DNA from: Paenibacillus wulumuqiensis
GTDB lineage: Bacteria > Bacillota > Bacilli > Paenibacillales > Paenibacillaceae
Length of the DNA stretch: 64,000 bases
Direction of reading: 5' to 3'
Assembly (NCBI RefSeq): GCF_000971965.1
Contig: NZ_KQ040793.1
Coordinates: forward strand, 229,634-293,633
Part shown: positions 17,376 to 26,815 of the stretch, in pieces
How the letters are laid out: each line of letters starts with the position of its first letter
How positions within the stretch are numbered: the first letter of the stretch is position 1
Notes under the pieces: generated by a model
What the model was told of the DNA's origin: nothing
The model's input: only the letters and a program-made list of their open reading frames with translations
Database searches by the model: none
Made by a program: the position numbers and the translations under genes

Positions 17376-17699
17376 TCAGTTGTTGGCATTTTCCTCGCGT
17401 TCGCGCTGGACATGAGGCGGTATGTCCTCGCTGGCGCAGGCATCCCAGGCTGCATCGATAATCCGATCGAATTCATCGTCATTTTCCTCGATAACGGTCT
17501 CCAGGGCTTCGATCTCTTCTTCCTTGCCGGATTCATTGAGGAAATGCAGGCTGTAATCCCAGTCTGTTCCCCGTTTGGAGAACAGGGTGATTTCATAAGG
17601 TTCTGCATGACCTTCGACTTCCAGTTCGACTTTGCCGATATAGCCTTTTTCCGGTTCTTCCATCTTCTCCAGCTGAGCGCGGCGAATGGTAATATTCAT
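17376..17699 (-). CDS. small acidic hypothetical protein
   Basis: The 107-residue, strongly acidic protein has an N-terminal beta-rich half (YIGKVELEVEG, YEITLFSKRG) and a helical C-terminal half. The start is well supported by AAAGGAG. It has no signal peptide or membrane segment, so it is probably cytoplasmic. No family was recognised, and its neighbours give no functional hint. Confidence 0.65.
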   Translation of the reverse strand: MNITIRRAQLEKMEEPEKGYIGKVELEVEGHAEPYEITLFSKRGTDWDYSLHFLNESGKEEEIEALETVIEENDDEFDRIIDAAWDACASEDIPPHVQREREENANN

Positions 17700-17866
17700 G
17701 GGTGAATCTCCTTTATGGTTAGTTAGTTTGATATAAGCGAGTGGTTAAGGCGATAGTGCCTGATGTATGGCTGCTTGCGGTCAGGTTGGTGCTATCGCTG
17801 TCTGCTTTAAAATAACATGAATGGGGAGTGCTTGCCAATGGATATAGGGAGGTTAGTCATCATTCA

Positions 17867-18053
17867 CTCCAGAAAGGAATAAGGACACGTCCTCCGGTTA
17901 AGCCTGGAGATCCTTTAATTATTGGGAGGGAAATGAGGTTCTCCAAGCTTAAAGCAGTAAGATATTTTGCTGCGCAAAAGTCACTTTTTATTGCACTCCG
18001 CGTTTGAACTGCCAAACGCTTAAAGATCATCCGTTATCCTTATTTCCTTTCTT
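17867..18053. repeat. long-hairpin element R1
   Basis: A 187-base element. The outer arms AGAAAGGAATAAGGA and TCCTTATTTCCTTTCT are complementary apart from one bulge. Inside, the CCTCCGGTTAAGC arm pairs through a TGGAGA/TCTCCA stem with a GCTTAAAG arm. A further 75-base module ends in a GCGTTTG-AACTGC-CAAACGC hairpin. It shares junction motifs with R2, R3, H1 and H2. Confidence 0.7.
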
Positions 18054-18169
18054 CCGTTCCGCTAATATTGCATACACCTGTTTGGTTCTTTATTTCGGCG
18101 ATTGTATGAGTTGTATGTTCAAGTATATATTCGCAGCTGGCTTTATCTGAATGATACGCTACTATTATT

Positions 18170-18991
18170 TTAAATGTCTGATTTACTGGTCTTGTACCAG
18201 TTCAACTTATGCAACTCTTTTAGGGTGACTGTAGGAACGAAAAATTGATAATCCAATTTTCTCGTTAACTGACCTATCATAAAATCTCCATCTTCAGTTT
18301 GTTGGATTTTCCAGTGCTGACTGGCAAAAGCTGCTCCTTGTTCGATCAGCTTCATTGCCTGATCCCAGGTATAGGTTTCATCAACTTCAATTCTCTCGGT
18401 AATGTATGTTTGATAAGCAATAATTTGTTTTTCATCGCCAGCATTTCTCGATTCAGAGTCATAAACCAGTTTGAAAAGTAAACCATTCAAGTCATTTTCC
18501 AGATAGGTTTGTACAAATTCATCAGAAACAAAAATTTTAAGTGGTAGCTCAGGAATCCGAAAAATATGTCTTTTAGCAGAACCCCTTAAAAGCTTATGTT
18601 TGAAAACATGATTATCATATCTTTGAAGTAATTTTAAGATTCTAATTCTTTTTGGTATAGCCAAACTATGATCAATATAATCATCTATATTGAGTATATT
18701 GCATATAAAAAAGTTATGGTCAGGATGAGTCACAGGTAGAAATTCAACCTGCTCTCCAATTAAAGGTTGGAATATCTCTACTACTTTTTGACTGAATAGA
18801 GGTAGTCCATATATGAAGTTTGCAAAATCGGAATATAGACCTTCTAAATACGTTTTTAATTCTATGCCTGGCCAGTCAATGACTTTCTCTCCTATACAAA
18901 ATAGATCTATTAATTCTTCTATTTTTTCAGCAGTCTCTAATTCATCGATACTTAATGTTTCATCCATAATCGCAATGCTCCAAATTTTCAT
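18170..18991 (-). CDS. Imm11/DUF1629-like immunity protein without a visible toxin
   Basis: The 273-residue soluble protein follows the pattern of imm11-family (DUF1629-like) immunity proteins: GLPLFSQKVVEIF then LPV, FFICNILNIDDYID, and a later LPLKIFVSDEFVQTYLEND segment. Such proteins neutralise polymorphic toxins delivered by neighbours. Codon use is more AT-rich than in surrounding genes, which suggests acquisition. No toxin gene is adjacent, but short coding fragments follow on the far side. The start has AAGGACAGGA upstream. The family assignment is by eye. Confidence 0.65.
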   Translation of the reverse strand: MKIWSIAIMDETLSIDELETAEKIEELIDLFCIGEKVIDWPGIELKTYLEGLYSDFANFIYGLPLFSQKVVEIFQPLIGEQVEFLPVTHPDHNFFICNILNIDDYIDHSLAIPKRIRILKLLQRYDNHVFKHKLLRGSAKRHIFRIPELPLKIFVSDEFVQTYLENDLNGLLFKLVYDSESRNAGDEKQIIAYQTYITERIEVDETYTWDQAMKLIEQGAAFASQHWKIQQTEDGDFMIGQLTRKLDYQFFVPTVTLKELHKLNWYKTSKSDI

Positions 18992-19137
18992 TCCTGTCCT
19001 TCTTTCTTTAGAATATAAATTCCAAAAGTAGTATACCGGGATTACGACTCATCAGGTTAAATTTTTGTTTGAATAAAAAAGATTCCATCTCGCTTAAAAT
19101 CAGTACTCTATCTTTATAAAATTCATGCTTAAATTTT

Positions 19138-19266
19138 CTACATCCCAGCCAGTTTTTCATCTATAAAATCGTTTCCTTCTCCTGAATCCAAAATAAAACA
19201 TTTTCCTAGTTTATTGGCTTCTTGTTCAACAAACTCGAAATACTCATCTTTGATCAAGAAGTTGGT
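19138..19266 (-). pseudogene. C-terminal fragment of a lost gene
   Basis: A frame of about 40 codons ends in TAG and reads FLIKDEYFEFVEQEANKLGK and onward. It looks like real protein sequence but has no start, and it breaks at a junction shared with a plus-strand fragment. It may be the tail of a second immunity-type gene. Confidence 0.4.
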
Positions 19267-19276
19267 CAAGCAGCAT

Positions 19277-19375
19277 ATGCTGTTCTGCCCCTATGTATTG
19301 GAGTTATTTGATACGATTGGCGAATATGCCAGCTACCTGAATCAACAGGATATCTGGTATTTCTGGTGGGATTGA
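19277..19375 (+). pseudogene. short coding remnant
   Basis: Thirty-two codons reading MLFCPYVLELFDTIGEYASY and onward end at TGA and look like the C-terminus of a soluble protein. It begins where the opposite-strand fragment breaks off and has no ribosome site. It is probably debris of a rearrangement. Confidence 0.35.
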
Positions 19376-19579
19376 TTTCTGTTAAATAGAGCGGCAGCTC
19401 TGTACGGCAGCGATCCTCTACTGGCATAATTTACCCTAGCAATCATGCTTGAATATGCTATACTGATGAAGCGGTTTTTACAGCCGCATCCTGAACAGAA
19501 GAAAGTCCGTGGTTGTCCTGATTGGAACTACTATTTATATCATCGGTATAAATGAAGGTTCTGTGCAGTACGACGCGGG

Positions 19580-19612
19580 AGAGGTTCGCGAACTCCCTCT
19601 ATAAAAAACTAA
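19580..19612 (+). ncRNA. preQ1-I riboswitch aptamer
   Basis: AGAGG-TTCGCGAACTC-CCTCT followed by ATAAAAAACTAA is almost identical to the class I preQ1 aptamer upstream of queC in B. subtilis: P1 stem, short loop and A-rich tail that forms the pseudoknot. It senses pre-queuosine-1 and represses queuosine genes. Unusually, queC starts about 400 bases further on, and no terminator or ribosome-site-sequestering hairpin is obvious right after the aptamer. Confidence 0.9.
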
Positions 19613-20018
19613 AACCGCCTCATTGCAGGTGCCTTTTGAATAGATTATCCATCATGAGCTGGACACCGCCTCTGCCGGAGAACGCTTTGTTCCCGTAAGA
19701 TCGCGAAGCTGTCTACTGTGGATACATCATTTAAAATGCCGCAATCGCAGGTTTGTTTTTGCTTGAGCATTTTGTATACATCCGGGTCTATTTATGCATA
19801 ATTGATTTTCCCTCATAAGATGCTGCAAAATGCCACTATAGATCAAGTTCATGGAACTCTCTTCTTCCCAAAGGACAACAGAAATCACGTTTGACCAGGA
19901 ATATGTATCCTGCCTGATGATAAACGGCTATTGCCGGATCGTCTTGTTGTGCAGCAGATACCATTTCAGGCCCGGCTATATTTTCTGATATCCCCTGATG
20001 GAAATGGAGAGATTTTTT
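19613..20018 (+). other. long leader between preQ1 aptamer and queC
   Basis: About 400 bases without a credible gene. If transcription starts before the aptamer, this is all 5' leader. It could hide a distant expression platform or be an insertion into an originally short leader. Nothing specific was recognised. Confidence 0.4.
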
Positions 20019-20753
20019 ATGCTTAAAAATGAAAAAGCGGTTGTCGTATTCAGCGGCGGCCAGGATAGTACAACCTGCCTGTTCTGGGCCAAACAGACTT
20101 TTGCCGAGGTGGAAGTCGTTACTTTTAACTACGGGCAGCGCCATAGCGCCGAGATCGAAGTCGCCAAGCAAATCGCGGAGGAACAGGGTGTACAGCAGAC
20201 GATTCTGGATATGAGCCTGCTGAACCAGCTCGCTCCCAATGCCCTGACCCGTTCGGATATCGAGATTACCGAGGAAGAAGGACAGCTGCCAAGCACGTTC
20301 GTCGATGGACGGAATCTGCTGTTCCTGAGCTTCGCGGCCGTTATGGCCAAGCAAAAGGGCGCACGTCATATCATCACGGGCGTATGCGAGACGGACTTCA
20401 GCGGCTATCCGGACTGCCGTGATATTTTCGTCAAATCCATGAATGTCACGCTCAATCTGTCGATGGACTATGACTTTGTCATTCATACACCGCTAATGTG
20501 GCTGGACAAGTCGGAGACGTGGAAGATGGCAGACGAACTGGGCGCTTTTCAATATATTCGCGAGAACACACTCACCTGCTACAACGGCATCATCGGCGAT
20601 GGCTGCGGAGAATGCCCGGCGTGCAAACTGCGCAAGGCAGGACTGGATAAATACATGCAAGAACGCACAGCCACCCCGGCTGCAGGCCGCATCATGATCG
20701 AGCTGGATGACACGGATACGTCTGCGACAGCTCCGCAAGGAGGCCAGCGATGA
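20019..20753 (+). CDS. queC: 7-cyano-7-deazaguanine synthase
   Basis: The 244-residue enzyme has the N-terminal PP-loop ATP site ([13 protein letters not shown], residues 9-21) and the C-terminal zinc site [17 protein letters not shown]. It converts 7-carboxy-7-deazaguanine to preQ0 using ATP and ammonia, the third step to queuosine. The ATG after GGAGAG is chosen over two upstream in-frame ATGs that contain that site. It is the first gene of the que set and overlaps queD by four bases. Confidence 0.97.
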   Translation: MLKNEKAVVVFSGGQDSTTCLFWAKQTFAEVEVVTFNYGQRHSAEIEVAKQIAEEQGVQQTILDMSLLNQLAPNALTRSDIEITEEEGQLPSTFVDGRNLLFLSFAAVMAKQKGARHIITGVCETDFSGYPDCRDIFVKSMNVTLNLSMDYDFVIHTPLMWLDKSETWKMADELGAFQYIRENTLTCYNGIIGDGCGECPACKLRKAGLDKYMQERTATPAAGRIMIELDDTDTSATAPQGGQR

Positions 20754-21238
20754 ACCAGCCCGGACCATTTCGCATCGTAGAGAAACTGCAGCAGTATGGC
20801 ACCGATATCCAGCATGAGCAGCTCCGCTACCATCGCAAGCGGGTGCTCGTTAACAAGGAATTCACGTTCGATGCAGCCCATCATCTGCATGCCTATGAAG
20901 GCAAATGCATGAACCTGCATGGACATACGTATAGAGTTATTTTTGGCATTAGCGGCATCCCGTCCACCAATGGCATTGTGATCGACTTTGGCGATATCAA
21001 GAATATCTGGAAAGAGCGTATCGAGCCGTATCTGGATCATCGCTACCTGAATGAGACGCTGCCGCCAATGAATACCACTGCCGAGAATATGGTCGTCTGG
21101 CTGTATGAACAGATGGAACAGGCGCTGCAAAGCGACCCTTACTGTAACCAGATTCAGGGCGGACGCACCGAATTCGTCCAGCTGTACGAGACACCGACGA
21201 GCTACGCTGAAGCCAGACGGGAGTGGATGGAATCATGA
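20750..21238 (+). CDS. queD: 6-carboxy-tetrahydropterin synthase
   Basis: The 162-residue protein of the PTPS/QueD family has zinc-binding His residues in [10 protein letters not shown] and LHGHTYRV and the catalytic Cys in [10 protein letters not shown]. It makes 6-carboxy-tetrahydropterin from dihydroneopterin triphosphate. An N-terminal extension of about 30 residues precedes the usual start ([14 protein letters not shown]). The ATG overlaps the queC stop (ATGA) and has an AGGAGGC site, so translation is coupled. Confidence 0.95.
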   Translation: MNQPGPFRIVEKLQQYGTDIQHEQLRYHRKRVLVNKEFTFDAAHHLHAYEGKCMNLHGHTYRVIFGISGIPSTNGIVIDFGDIKNIWKERIEPYLDHRYLNETLPPMNTTAENMVVWLYEQMEQALQSDPYCNQIQGGRTEFVQLYETPTSYAEARREWMES

Positions 21239-22164
21239 GCCGAATGCTCACCGACAACCCCGCCGATATGATGGTCGAACCGATAAACAGTAAGGAAGAG
21301 TCAAATAATACAAATGACCCGGCTGGCCGCGAAAATGAGCAATTCCGTCGCGGCAATGAATCTGCCGGTACGCCAGTCCGCCCTACAGCCACTATACCGG
21401 TACTGGAGATCTTCGGACCGACCGTCCAGGGCGAAGGCATGGTCATCGGGCAAAAAACGATGTTCGTGCGCACCGCAGGCTGCGACTACCGATGCAGCTG
21501 GTGCGACTCGGCTTTCACCTGGGATGGCAGTGCCAAAGACCAGATCCGCAAGTTGAGCGCACAGGATGTATACGATGAGCTCAAAGCTATCGGTGGTGAC
21601 CGTTTCAACCATGTCACTATCTCCGGCGGCAATCCGGCACTGCTGGGTTCGATCGGCGAACTCGTACAGCTGCTCCGTCAGGACGGCATCCGTACCGCTG
21701 TCGAGACACAGGGCTCCCGCTGGCAGGACTGGCTGCTCGATATCAACGACGTCACCATTTCCCCCAAGCCGCCAAGCTCGGGTATGGAGACCAACTTCGA
21801 GATACTCGACAACATCATCCGCAAACTGCGCCAGAACCAGATCAACCAGATGATGCAGGACATTATCTATGCCGACTCGGATGAGCAGGCTCCGGTCGAC
21901 CAGTCGATCAGCCTCAAAGTCGTTATTTTCGACGAAGCCGATCTAAAATACGCCGAACAGGTACACAAACGCTACCCGAACGTACCGTTCTACATGCAAA
22001 CCGGCAACCCGGACGTCACCAGCGCAGACGAGAACATCGCTTCTTCCCTGCTGCACCGCTACGAATGGCTGATCGACCAGGCGATGGACATCCCCGCCTT
22101 CAACGACGCCCGCATCCTGCCACAGCTGCACACCCTCGTATGGGGCAACAAACGCGGCGTGTAA
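21235..22164 (+). CDS. queE: 7-carboxy-7-deazaguanine synthase (radical SAM)
   Basis: The 309-residue radical SAM enzyme has the cluster motif CDYRCSWCD (CxxxCxxC), preceded by IPVLEIFGPTVQGEG, which binds substrate. It performs the ring contraction forming the 7-deazaguanine core. The start overlaps the queD stop by four bases. Compared with typical QueE proteins of about 240 residues it has an extra N-terminal region of about 55 polar residues rich in Asn, Glu and Ser, probably disordered. Confidence 0.95.
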   Translation: MSRMLTDNPADMMVEPINSKEESNNTNDPAGRENEQFRRGNESAGTPVRPTATIPVLEIFGPTVQGEGMVIGQKTMFVRTAGCDYRCSWCDSAFTWDGSAKDQIRKLSAQDVYDELKAIGGDRFNHVTISGGNPALLGSIGELVQLLRQDGIRTAVETQGSRWQDWLLDINDVTISPKPPSSGMETNFEILDNIIRKLRQNQINQMMQDIIYADSDEQAPVDQSISLKVVIFDEADLKYAEQVHKRYPNVPFYMQTGNPDVTSADENIASSLLHRYEWLIDQAMDIPAFNDARILPQLHTLVWGNKRGV

Positions 22165-22340
22165 GAGAAGTTGTCCTTTGATTTCAGTAATAAATGAACA
22201 TGCTGTGATAAGCAGCCGTATTCAATAGAAGGCCAGTAGCCGAATCTACTGTCATCCCAATACCCTCATGCCAGCCGCAGGCTTGAAGATCTTTTTTGTT
22301 AATGTACTTTATTTTAATGTGTGCAAATGAACTGCACGCT

Positions 22341-22466
22341 CCAGCGGAGAGGATGAAATTGCTCTAAAGGCCGCCTTTAAGCCCGGATATTTACTGCTGC
22401 AAGCAGTCATTTCAAAAATATCCGGGCTTACCAGCGGCCGACAGAGCAATCTCATCCTCGCAGCGC
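22341..22466. repeat. long-hairpin element H1 between queE and queF
   Basis: The outer stem GAGGATGAAATTGCTCT pairs with AGAGCAATCTCATCCTC with one mismatch. The inner stem AAGCCCGGATATTT is perfect. The loop holds an ACTGCT-GCA-AGCAGT hairpin. On the minus strand the junctions read GGCCGCTGGTAAGC and GCTTAAAGGCGGCC, close to those of R1 and R3. Confidence 0.7.
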
Positions 22467-22517
22467 TGCTGCTCTCCATGCACACTAAAATCCCACTGTA
22501 AAAAAGGAGATTCCCAT

Positions 22518-23015
22518 ATGTCAGGAAGACAACAAGACGAAATGCAGGACCTTACCCTGCTCGGCAACCAGGGCACCAAATACACATTCGAGTACGACCC
22601 GAGCATCCTGGAGAGCTTTGACAACAAACACCCGTACCGTGATTACTTTGTCAAATTCAACTGCCCGGAATTCACCAGCCTCTGCCCGATTACCGGCCAG
22701 CCGGACTTTGCGACCATCTATATCAGCTATATCCCCGACGTGAAAATGGTGGAAAGCAAATCGCTCAAGCTGTACCTGTTCAGCTTCCGCAATCATGGCG
22801 ATTTCCACGAGGACTGCATGAACATCATCCTCAACGATCTGGTGAAGCTGATGGACCCGCGCTATATCGAAGTATGGGGCAAATTCACCCCGCGCGGCGG
22901 CATCTCCATTGACCCGTATACCAACTATGGCAAGCCGGGCACCAAATATGAGCAAATGGCCGAGCATCGCATGATGAACCATGATATGTATCCGGAGACG
23001 ATCGATAACCGTTAA
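22518..23015 (+). CDS. queF: NADPH-dependent 7-cyano-7-deazaguanine reductase
   Basis: The 165-residue enzyme is the short YkvM-type QueF of the T-fold superfamily. It reduces preQ0 to preQ1, with the catalytic Cys in [16 protein letters not shown] and the family segment [21 protein letters not shown]. The product is the ligand of the upstream riboswitch. A strong AAAAGGAG site precedes it. About 350 bases and a long hairpin separate it from queE, so it may have its own promoter or depend on read-through. Confidence 0.97.
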   Translation: MSGRQQDEMQDLTLLGNQGTKYTFEYDPSILESFDNKHPYRDYFVKFNCPEFTSLCPITGQPDFATIYISYIPDVKMVESKSLKLYLFSFRNHGDFHEDCMNIILNDLVKLMDPRYIEVWGKFTPRGGISIDPYTNYGKPGTKYEQMAEHRMMNHDMYPETIDNR

Positions 23016-23024
23016 TATCAATCC

Positions 23025-23150
23025 CTCCAGGAAGAAATAGGGACCTTTTCTCCAGGTTTGAAGCCGTAGGATATTGGCTTTTTGCAAAATCATTTTGTAT
23101 TGAACCCCGCGTTCGAACTGCCAAACGCTTGAAGGTCACCTTTAAAATAA
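23025..23150. repeat. long-hairpin element R2 (divergent copy)
   Basis: It shares with R1 the CTCCAG start, a GATATT...GCAAAA...ATTTTGTATTG middle, and the block CGCGTTCGAACTGCCAAACG followed by CTTGAAGGTCA. The outer stem is weaker than in the other copies. Confidence 0.55.
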
Positions 23151-23195
23151 AAGCTCACGATCCCCACTGCTTGGTGAGGATCGTGAGCTTTTTTG
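23149..23195. terminator. terminator of queF, also usable for the allantoinase gene
   Basis: A 13-base perfect stem (AAGCTCACGATCC and its complement) is flanked by A and T tracts between convergent genes. Confidence 0.9.
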
Positions 23196-23322
23196 TCATG
23201 ATGATGAGCTGGATAGGAATCCTTGTCAGTGCATTATCGATTATTATCTCCAATATATCGTACGAATGTAACATCTGTAGAATATGCCTCTGCTTATTTC
23301 TCACGTATGCTGCCAGCATTGT

Positions 23323-24723
23323 TCAAAATAGACTCAGCGGCTTTTCATTGGGAATACAGAGGGATTGGCCGATTGGTTCATCTGTCATCCCATGCTCACG
23401 GGTGTATACAATATGTCCACGTACCATTGTCAGCTGCACCTGACAGAAGATCTCGCGTCCTACATAAGGGCTGTGTTTGTGCCGGTACAATAGCTGTTCC
23501 TGATCTACCGTATAAGAGGTATCCAGATCCACTATCACCAGGTCCGCGTCTGCACCGATGCCGATTTCGCCCTTTTGTGGATACAATCCGAAGCGCTGGG
23601 CCGGTGCAAGTGAAACCATCCGGCTGATGAGCGGCAGAGGTAATCCGCGTTTTACATAACCTTCACTGATCATCAGTTCCAGGGAATGCTGTGCTCCCGA
23701 GATACCTCCCCATGCTTCGAACATATGCGCCGCGTCTGTCTTGAGTGCAGTCGGACAGGGTGAGTGATCGGAGGTGATCATGTCGATCTGTCCGGCGGCG
23801 ATGCACTGCCAGAGCAGTTCCTGTTCCTCCAGACTGCGCAGCGGTGGCGCACACTTGGCAGCAGGCCCGATCTGCTCCAGATCCTGATCGGTCAGGGTCA
23901 GATAATGGGGACAGGTCTCCAGCGTGACGTCCATCCCTTCGGTGCGGGCATTCTGGATCATCTGTACAGCGGCTGCGCTGCTGATATGGACAAAATGCAG
24001 CGGACAGCCTGTTTGTTTGCCATATTCCAGTGCCTGGATGACCGCTTCCAGCTCGGCCTCGATCGGACGGGAAGCAGAGTAATCGGCAGCTGTCGTACGT
24101 CCTTCCGCCAGCAGAGATGCTGTCAGCTTCGAGACGACAGGCTCGCTCTCGGCATGAAGTGCCAGTACCCGGCCGATGCGGGCGATACGCTGCATACCTT
24201 CCAGCAGAGTGGTATCATCGACATTACGGAAGGCTTCTTCGTCGGGATCTCCCGGTGCGGACATGAATGCCTTGAACCCGCATACTCCCTGTTCGCTGAG
24301 TGCTTCCATCTCTTCCAGATTGCCGGGCACTAGGCCACCCCAGCAGCCATAATCGACATGGGAATGACCGGCAGCCAATTCCCTTTTCCACTCCAGCGCA
24401 GCCGTCGTAACGGTAGGCGGTACGCCGTTCAGCGGCATATCCATATAGGTGGTGCATCCGCCTGCTGCCAGTGCAGCCGAACCGGTCTTGAACCCTTCCC
24501 AGTCGCCAAACCCCGGTTCATTAAAATGCACATGGGCATCGATCATGCCGGCCATTACCTGCATGCCATCAGCATGTATTACCTGCACCGCACCTGCAAT
24601 ATCCGGGGCAGACAGTCTGCCGATATGCGCGATTTTACCGTTGTGTACAGCGATATCGGTCTGCTCTATGGCATCCGGAAATATAACATTCCCGCCGATC
24701 ACGACCAGATCATATACATGCAT
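23323..24723 (-). CDS. allB: allantoinase
   Basis: The 466-residue cyclic amidohydrolase has the metal ligands DAHVH (residues 62-66), GFKAFMS with the Lys that becomes carboxylated, LHAESE, FVHISS and TSDHSPC. The length and the FNEPGFGDWEGF segment fit allantoinases (AllB/PucH) better than dihydropyrimidinase. It opens allantoin to allantoate. The ATG is chosen because AGGAG lies ten bases upstream; an in-frame GTG is too close to that site. It is the last gene of the GntR-ABC operon, so the importer probably brings in allantoin or a related ureide. Confidence 0.88.
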   Translation of the reverse strand: MHVYDLVVIGGNVIFPDAIEQTDIAVHNGKIAHIGRLSAPDIAGAVQVIHADGMQVMAGMIDAHVHFNEPGFGDWEGFKTGSAALAAGGCTTYMDMPLNGVPPTVTTAALEWKRELAAGHSHVDYGCWGGLVPGNLEEMEALSEQGVCGFKAFMSAPGDPDEEAFRNVDDTTLLEGMQRIARIGRVLALHAESEPVVSKLTASLLAEGRTTAADYSASRPIEAELEAVIQALEYGKQTGCPLHFVHISSAAAVQMIQNARTEGMDVTLETCPHYLTLTDQDLEQIGPAAKCAPPLRSLEEQELLWQCIAAGQIDMITSDHSPCPTALKTDAAHMFEAWGGISGAQHSLELMISEGYVKRGLPLPLISRMVSLAPAQRFGLYPQKGEIGIGADADLVIVDLDTSYTVDQEQLLYRHKHSPYVGREIFCQVQLTMVRGHIVYTREHGMTDEPIGQSLCIPNEKPLSLF

Positions 24724-24746
24724 AGTCTGCACGCTCCTGTCTGCAG

Positions 24747-25823
24747 TTATTTGATATCCGACTTCACCAGTGAAGCATCCACATCCTTGAGCAGACTCAG
24801 GTCATGATAGGAAGCCGGAGCCGGGATGGATGTGATATTACCGACAGACAGCAGGTAGTTACCGACAGCAGGACCATTGCTTCCATTTACATACGTATCG
24901 TCCACGGTCATGGAGTAGACGTTGCGGTTCATGATTTCCTTGAGTTCGGCTTCACTCAGATGCAGCTCGGGAGCGAGAATCTTGATCGCTTCTTCGCGGT
25001 GATCATTAATATAAGCGGTGGCTTTGTTCAGTGCGCGCAGTACCGCTTTGACCGTGTTTGGATTTTCCTGGAGATATTGATCGGTGACCTGCATCGTCGT
25101 ATGCACGCTCATCCAGTTTACGTCGCCTTTTTTGTCAGGCAGTTCGCTCTTGGTACCACTGAACAGGAATTTGCCGCCGCCCTGCACCGCTTTGGTAATA
25201 AAGGGTTCCCAGGCAGCCATCGCATCGATATCCCCATTTTGCAGCGCGACCACCGCGTCACTTGGCGCCAGATTGACGAATTTGATCTTGCTCACATCTA
25301 CGCCAAGCTCTTTGCCCATATTATCGATGGCGATTTTGACATCGGCGCCATTCGGGATGCCGATCGTTTTGCCTTCCAGATCCTTGGCCGAACCGAGCTG
25401 CAGTTGGGAAGAGCCGACCACTGCCTGTGTACCGGCAATCTGGGCCAGTGGAGCGACGATTTTGACACCGATATTGTTGGACTTGAGGATGATATCCATA
25501 AAGTTGGTCTGGATGCTGATCGGCGCACTGCCGCCGGAGACCATTGGACCGATATCCGGGCCGCTCTCGATCAGTTTGCTCTCTACATTCAATCCTTCTT
25601 CCTTAAAGTAGCCCAGCTTGTCGGCAATGATCTGCTGCGAGGAGATCTGTGCATCCCGAACACCGACCAACGTAATATCCGTCTGCTCCAGCCCTGTGCT
25701 TGATCCGGCTGCACTGCTCGCTGCAGCCGTTTCTTTGTCTGCACCACCTCCGCTTGAACATGCCGTTGCCAGTACCGTCACCATTGCCAGACCCGAAATC
25801 ATTTGCAGCCAGTTCTTCTTCAT
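24747..25823 (-). CDS. ABC transporter substrate-binding lipoprotein (NMT1/SsuA-like)
   Basis: The 358-residue protein has a lipoprotein signal with a LATAC lipobox and a two-lobed NMT1/SsuA/TauA-type fold (DITLVGVRDAQISSQQIIADKLGYF near the start). It is anchored outside and delivers substrate to the permease encoded upstream. The start is placed at MKKN after GGGGGAAATAAAG. Family members bind sulfonates, pyrimidine precursors, nitrate or ureides. The following allantoinase suggests a ureide or hydantoin here. Confidence 0.85.
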   Translation of the reverse strand: MKKNWLQMISGLAMVTVLATACSSGGGADKETAAASSAAGSSTGLEQTDITLVGVRDAQISSQQIIADKLGYFKEEGLNVESKLIESGPDIGPMVSGGSAPISIQTNFMDIILKSNNIGVKIVAPLAQIAGTQAVVGSSQLQLGSAKDLEGKTIGIPNGADVKIAIDNMGKELGVDVSKIKFVNLAPSDAVVALQNGDIDAMAAWEPFITKAVQGGGKFLFSGTKSELPDKKGDVNWMSVHTTMQVTDQYLQENPNTVKAVLRALNKATAYINDHREEAIKILAPELHLSEAELKEIMNRNVYSMTVDDTYVNGSNGPAVGNYLLSVGNITSIPAPASYHDLSLLKDVDASLVKSDIK

Positions 25824-25924
25824 CTTTATTTCCCCCTTGAATATAGAATTGGTGTACTTTGTATAGGGATACCTCCTGCTGTGATGGTCTGGCTGTAGGG
25901 TAATCATCCTGTGTCTGCGAGTCG

Positions 25925-26815
25925 TTATCTGATCTTTTCGACCGCCTCGCCCATTCCGCCCCGGCGCCAGGCCAGCACTTTGCGTTCCAGCAGCTTGAGC
26001 AGCAGGGCGAACAGGCTGTATTCGATACCGATCAGAATAATCGCCACGAACATATTGGTTACTTTAAAATAATTGCGGGCATCCACGATCAGATAGCCCA
26101 GCCCCGAATCGGCGCCCATCATCTCCGAGACGATCAATGCGGAAAAGGATAGTCCCAAGCTGATCTGTGCACCTATGAGCAGATTGGGAATAGCTGAAGG
26201 AATCATGATACGGGTAAATACCTGACGTTCCGAGGCGCCCAGGCTGAGTGCCGAACGGATCAGTGTGGAAGGAACCGATTTGAAGCCTTCCACCGTATTG
26301 ACCAACACCGGGACGAATGTCGTCCAAGCGATCAGCAGTACTTTGGGAAATTCGCCGATACCGAACCAGATAATGAATAGTGGCAGCAGGGCCAGCGAAG
26401 GAATCGGACTGACCAGCGTCAGAAAAGGAGACATCCAGCGCTCCAGCATGGAGAATTTGCTCATCAGTATCGCGAGCAGTACCGCCACTGTCGCTCCGCA
26501 GGCAAATCCGCAGAAAATGCGCATCGAGCTGGCGATCAGACTATCGAGAATAATTCCCGTCTTGGCCAGTGCCCAGCCGTCATGGATCAGCAGGGAAGGC
26601 GCCGGCAGAAACAGTGGATTGAACATCTGCAGGCGGCCATTCAGCTGGGAAAACAGTTCCCACATGGCAAAGAATAAAATATACGGGATTATATTTTTGA
26701 TCGTGTCCACGGTGGACTGGAAGCCTTTTCCTTTACGCTTGCGAGCCGTGCTTAGCTTGAGTGCCGGTGCTGCTGCCTCGCCTGTTTTGGAAAGCGTGGT
26801 CTGGATATCGTTCAT
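25925..26815 (-). CDS. ABC transporter permease (SsuC/TauC family)
   Basis: The 296-residue protein has about six membrane segments and the EAA loop region (SALSLGASERQVFTRIMIPSAIP at about 190-215) that contacts the ATPase. The first 40 residues are polar and cytosolic. Its start codon overlaps the ATPase stop (ATGA), so the two are translationally coupled. Together with the ATPase and the lipoprotein it forms a type I importer. Confidence 0.92.
   Translation of the reverse strand: MNDIQTTLSKTGEAAAPALKLSTARKRKGKGFQSTVDTIKNIIPYILFFAMWELFSQLNGRLQMFNPLFLPAPSLLIHDGWALAKTGIILDSLIASSMRIFCGFACGATVAVLLAILMSKFSMLERWMSPFLTLVSPIPSLALLPLFIIWFGIGEFPKVLLIAWTTFVPVLVNTVEGFKSVPSTLIRSALSLGASERQVFTRIMIPSAIPNLLIGAQISLGLSFSALIVSEMMGADSGLGYLIVDARNYFKVTNMFVAIILIGIEYSLFALLLKLLERKVLAWRRGGMGEAVEKIR

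Noticed and set aside
23323-24723. Dihydropyrimidinase or dihydroorotase identity for the amidohydrolase
   Set aside because: Length and motif context fit allantoinase better, and no pyrimidine genes are nearby; substrate was not tested, so some doubt remains.
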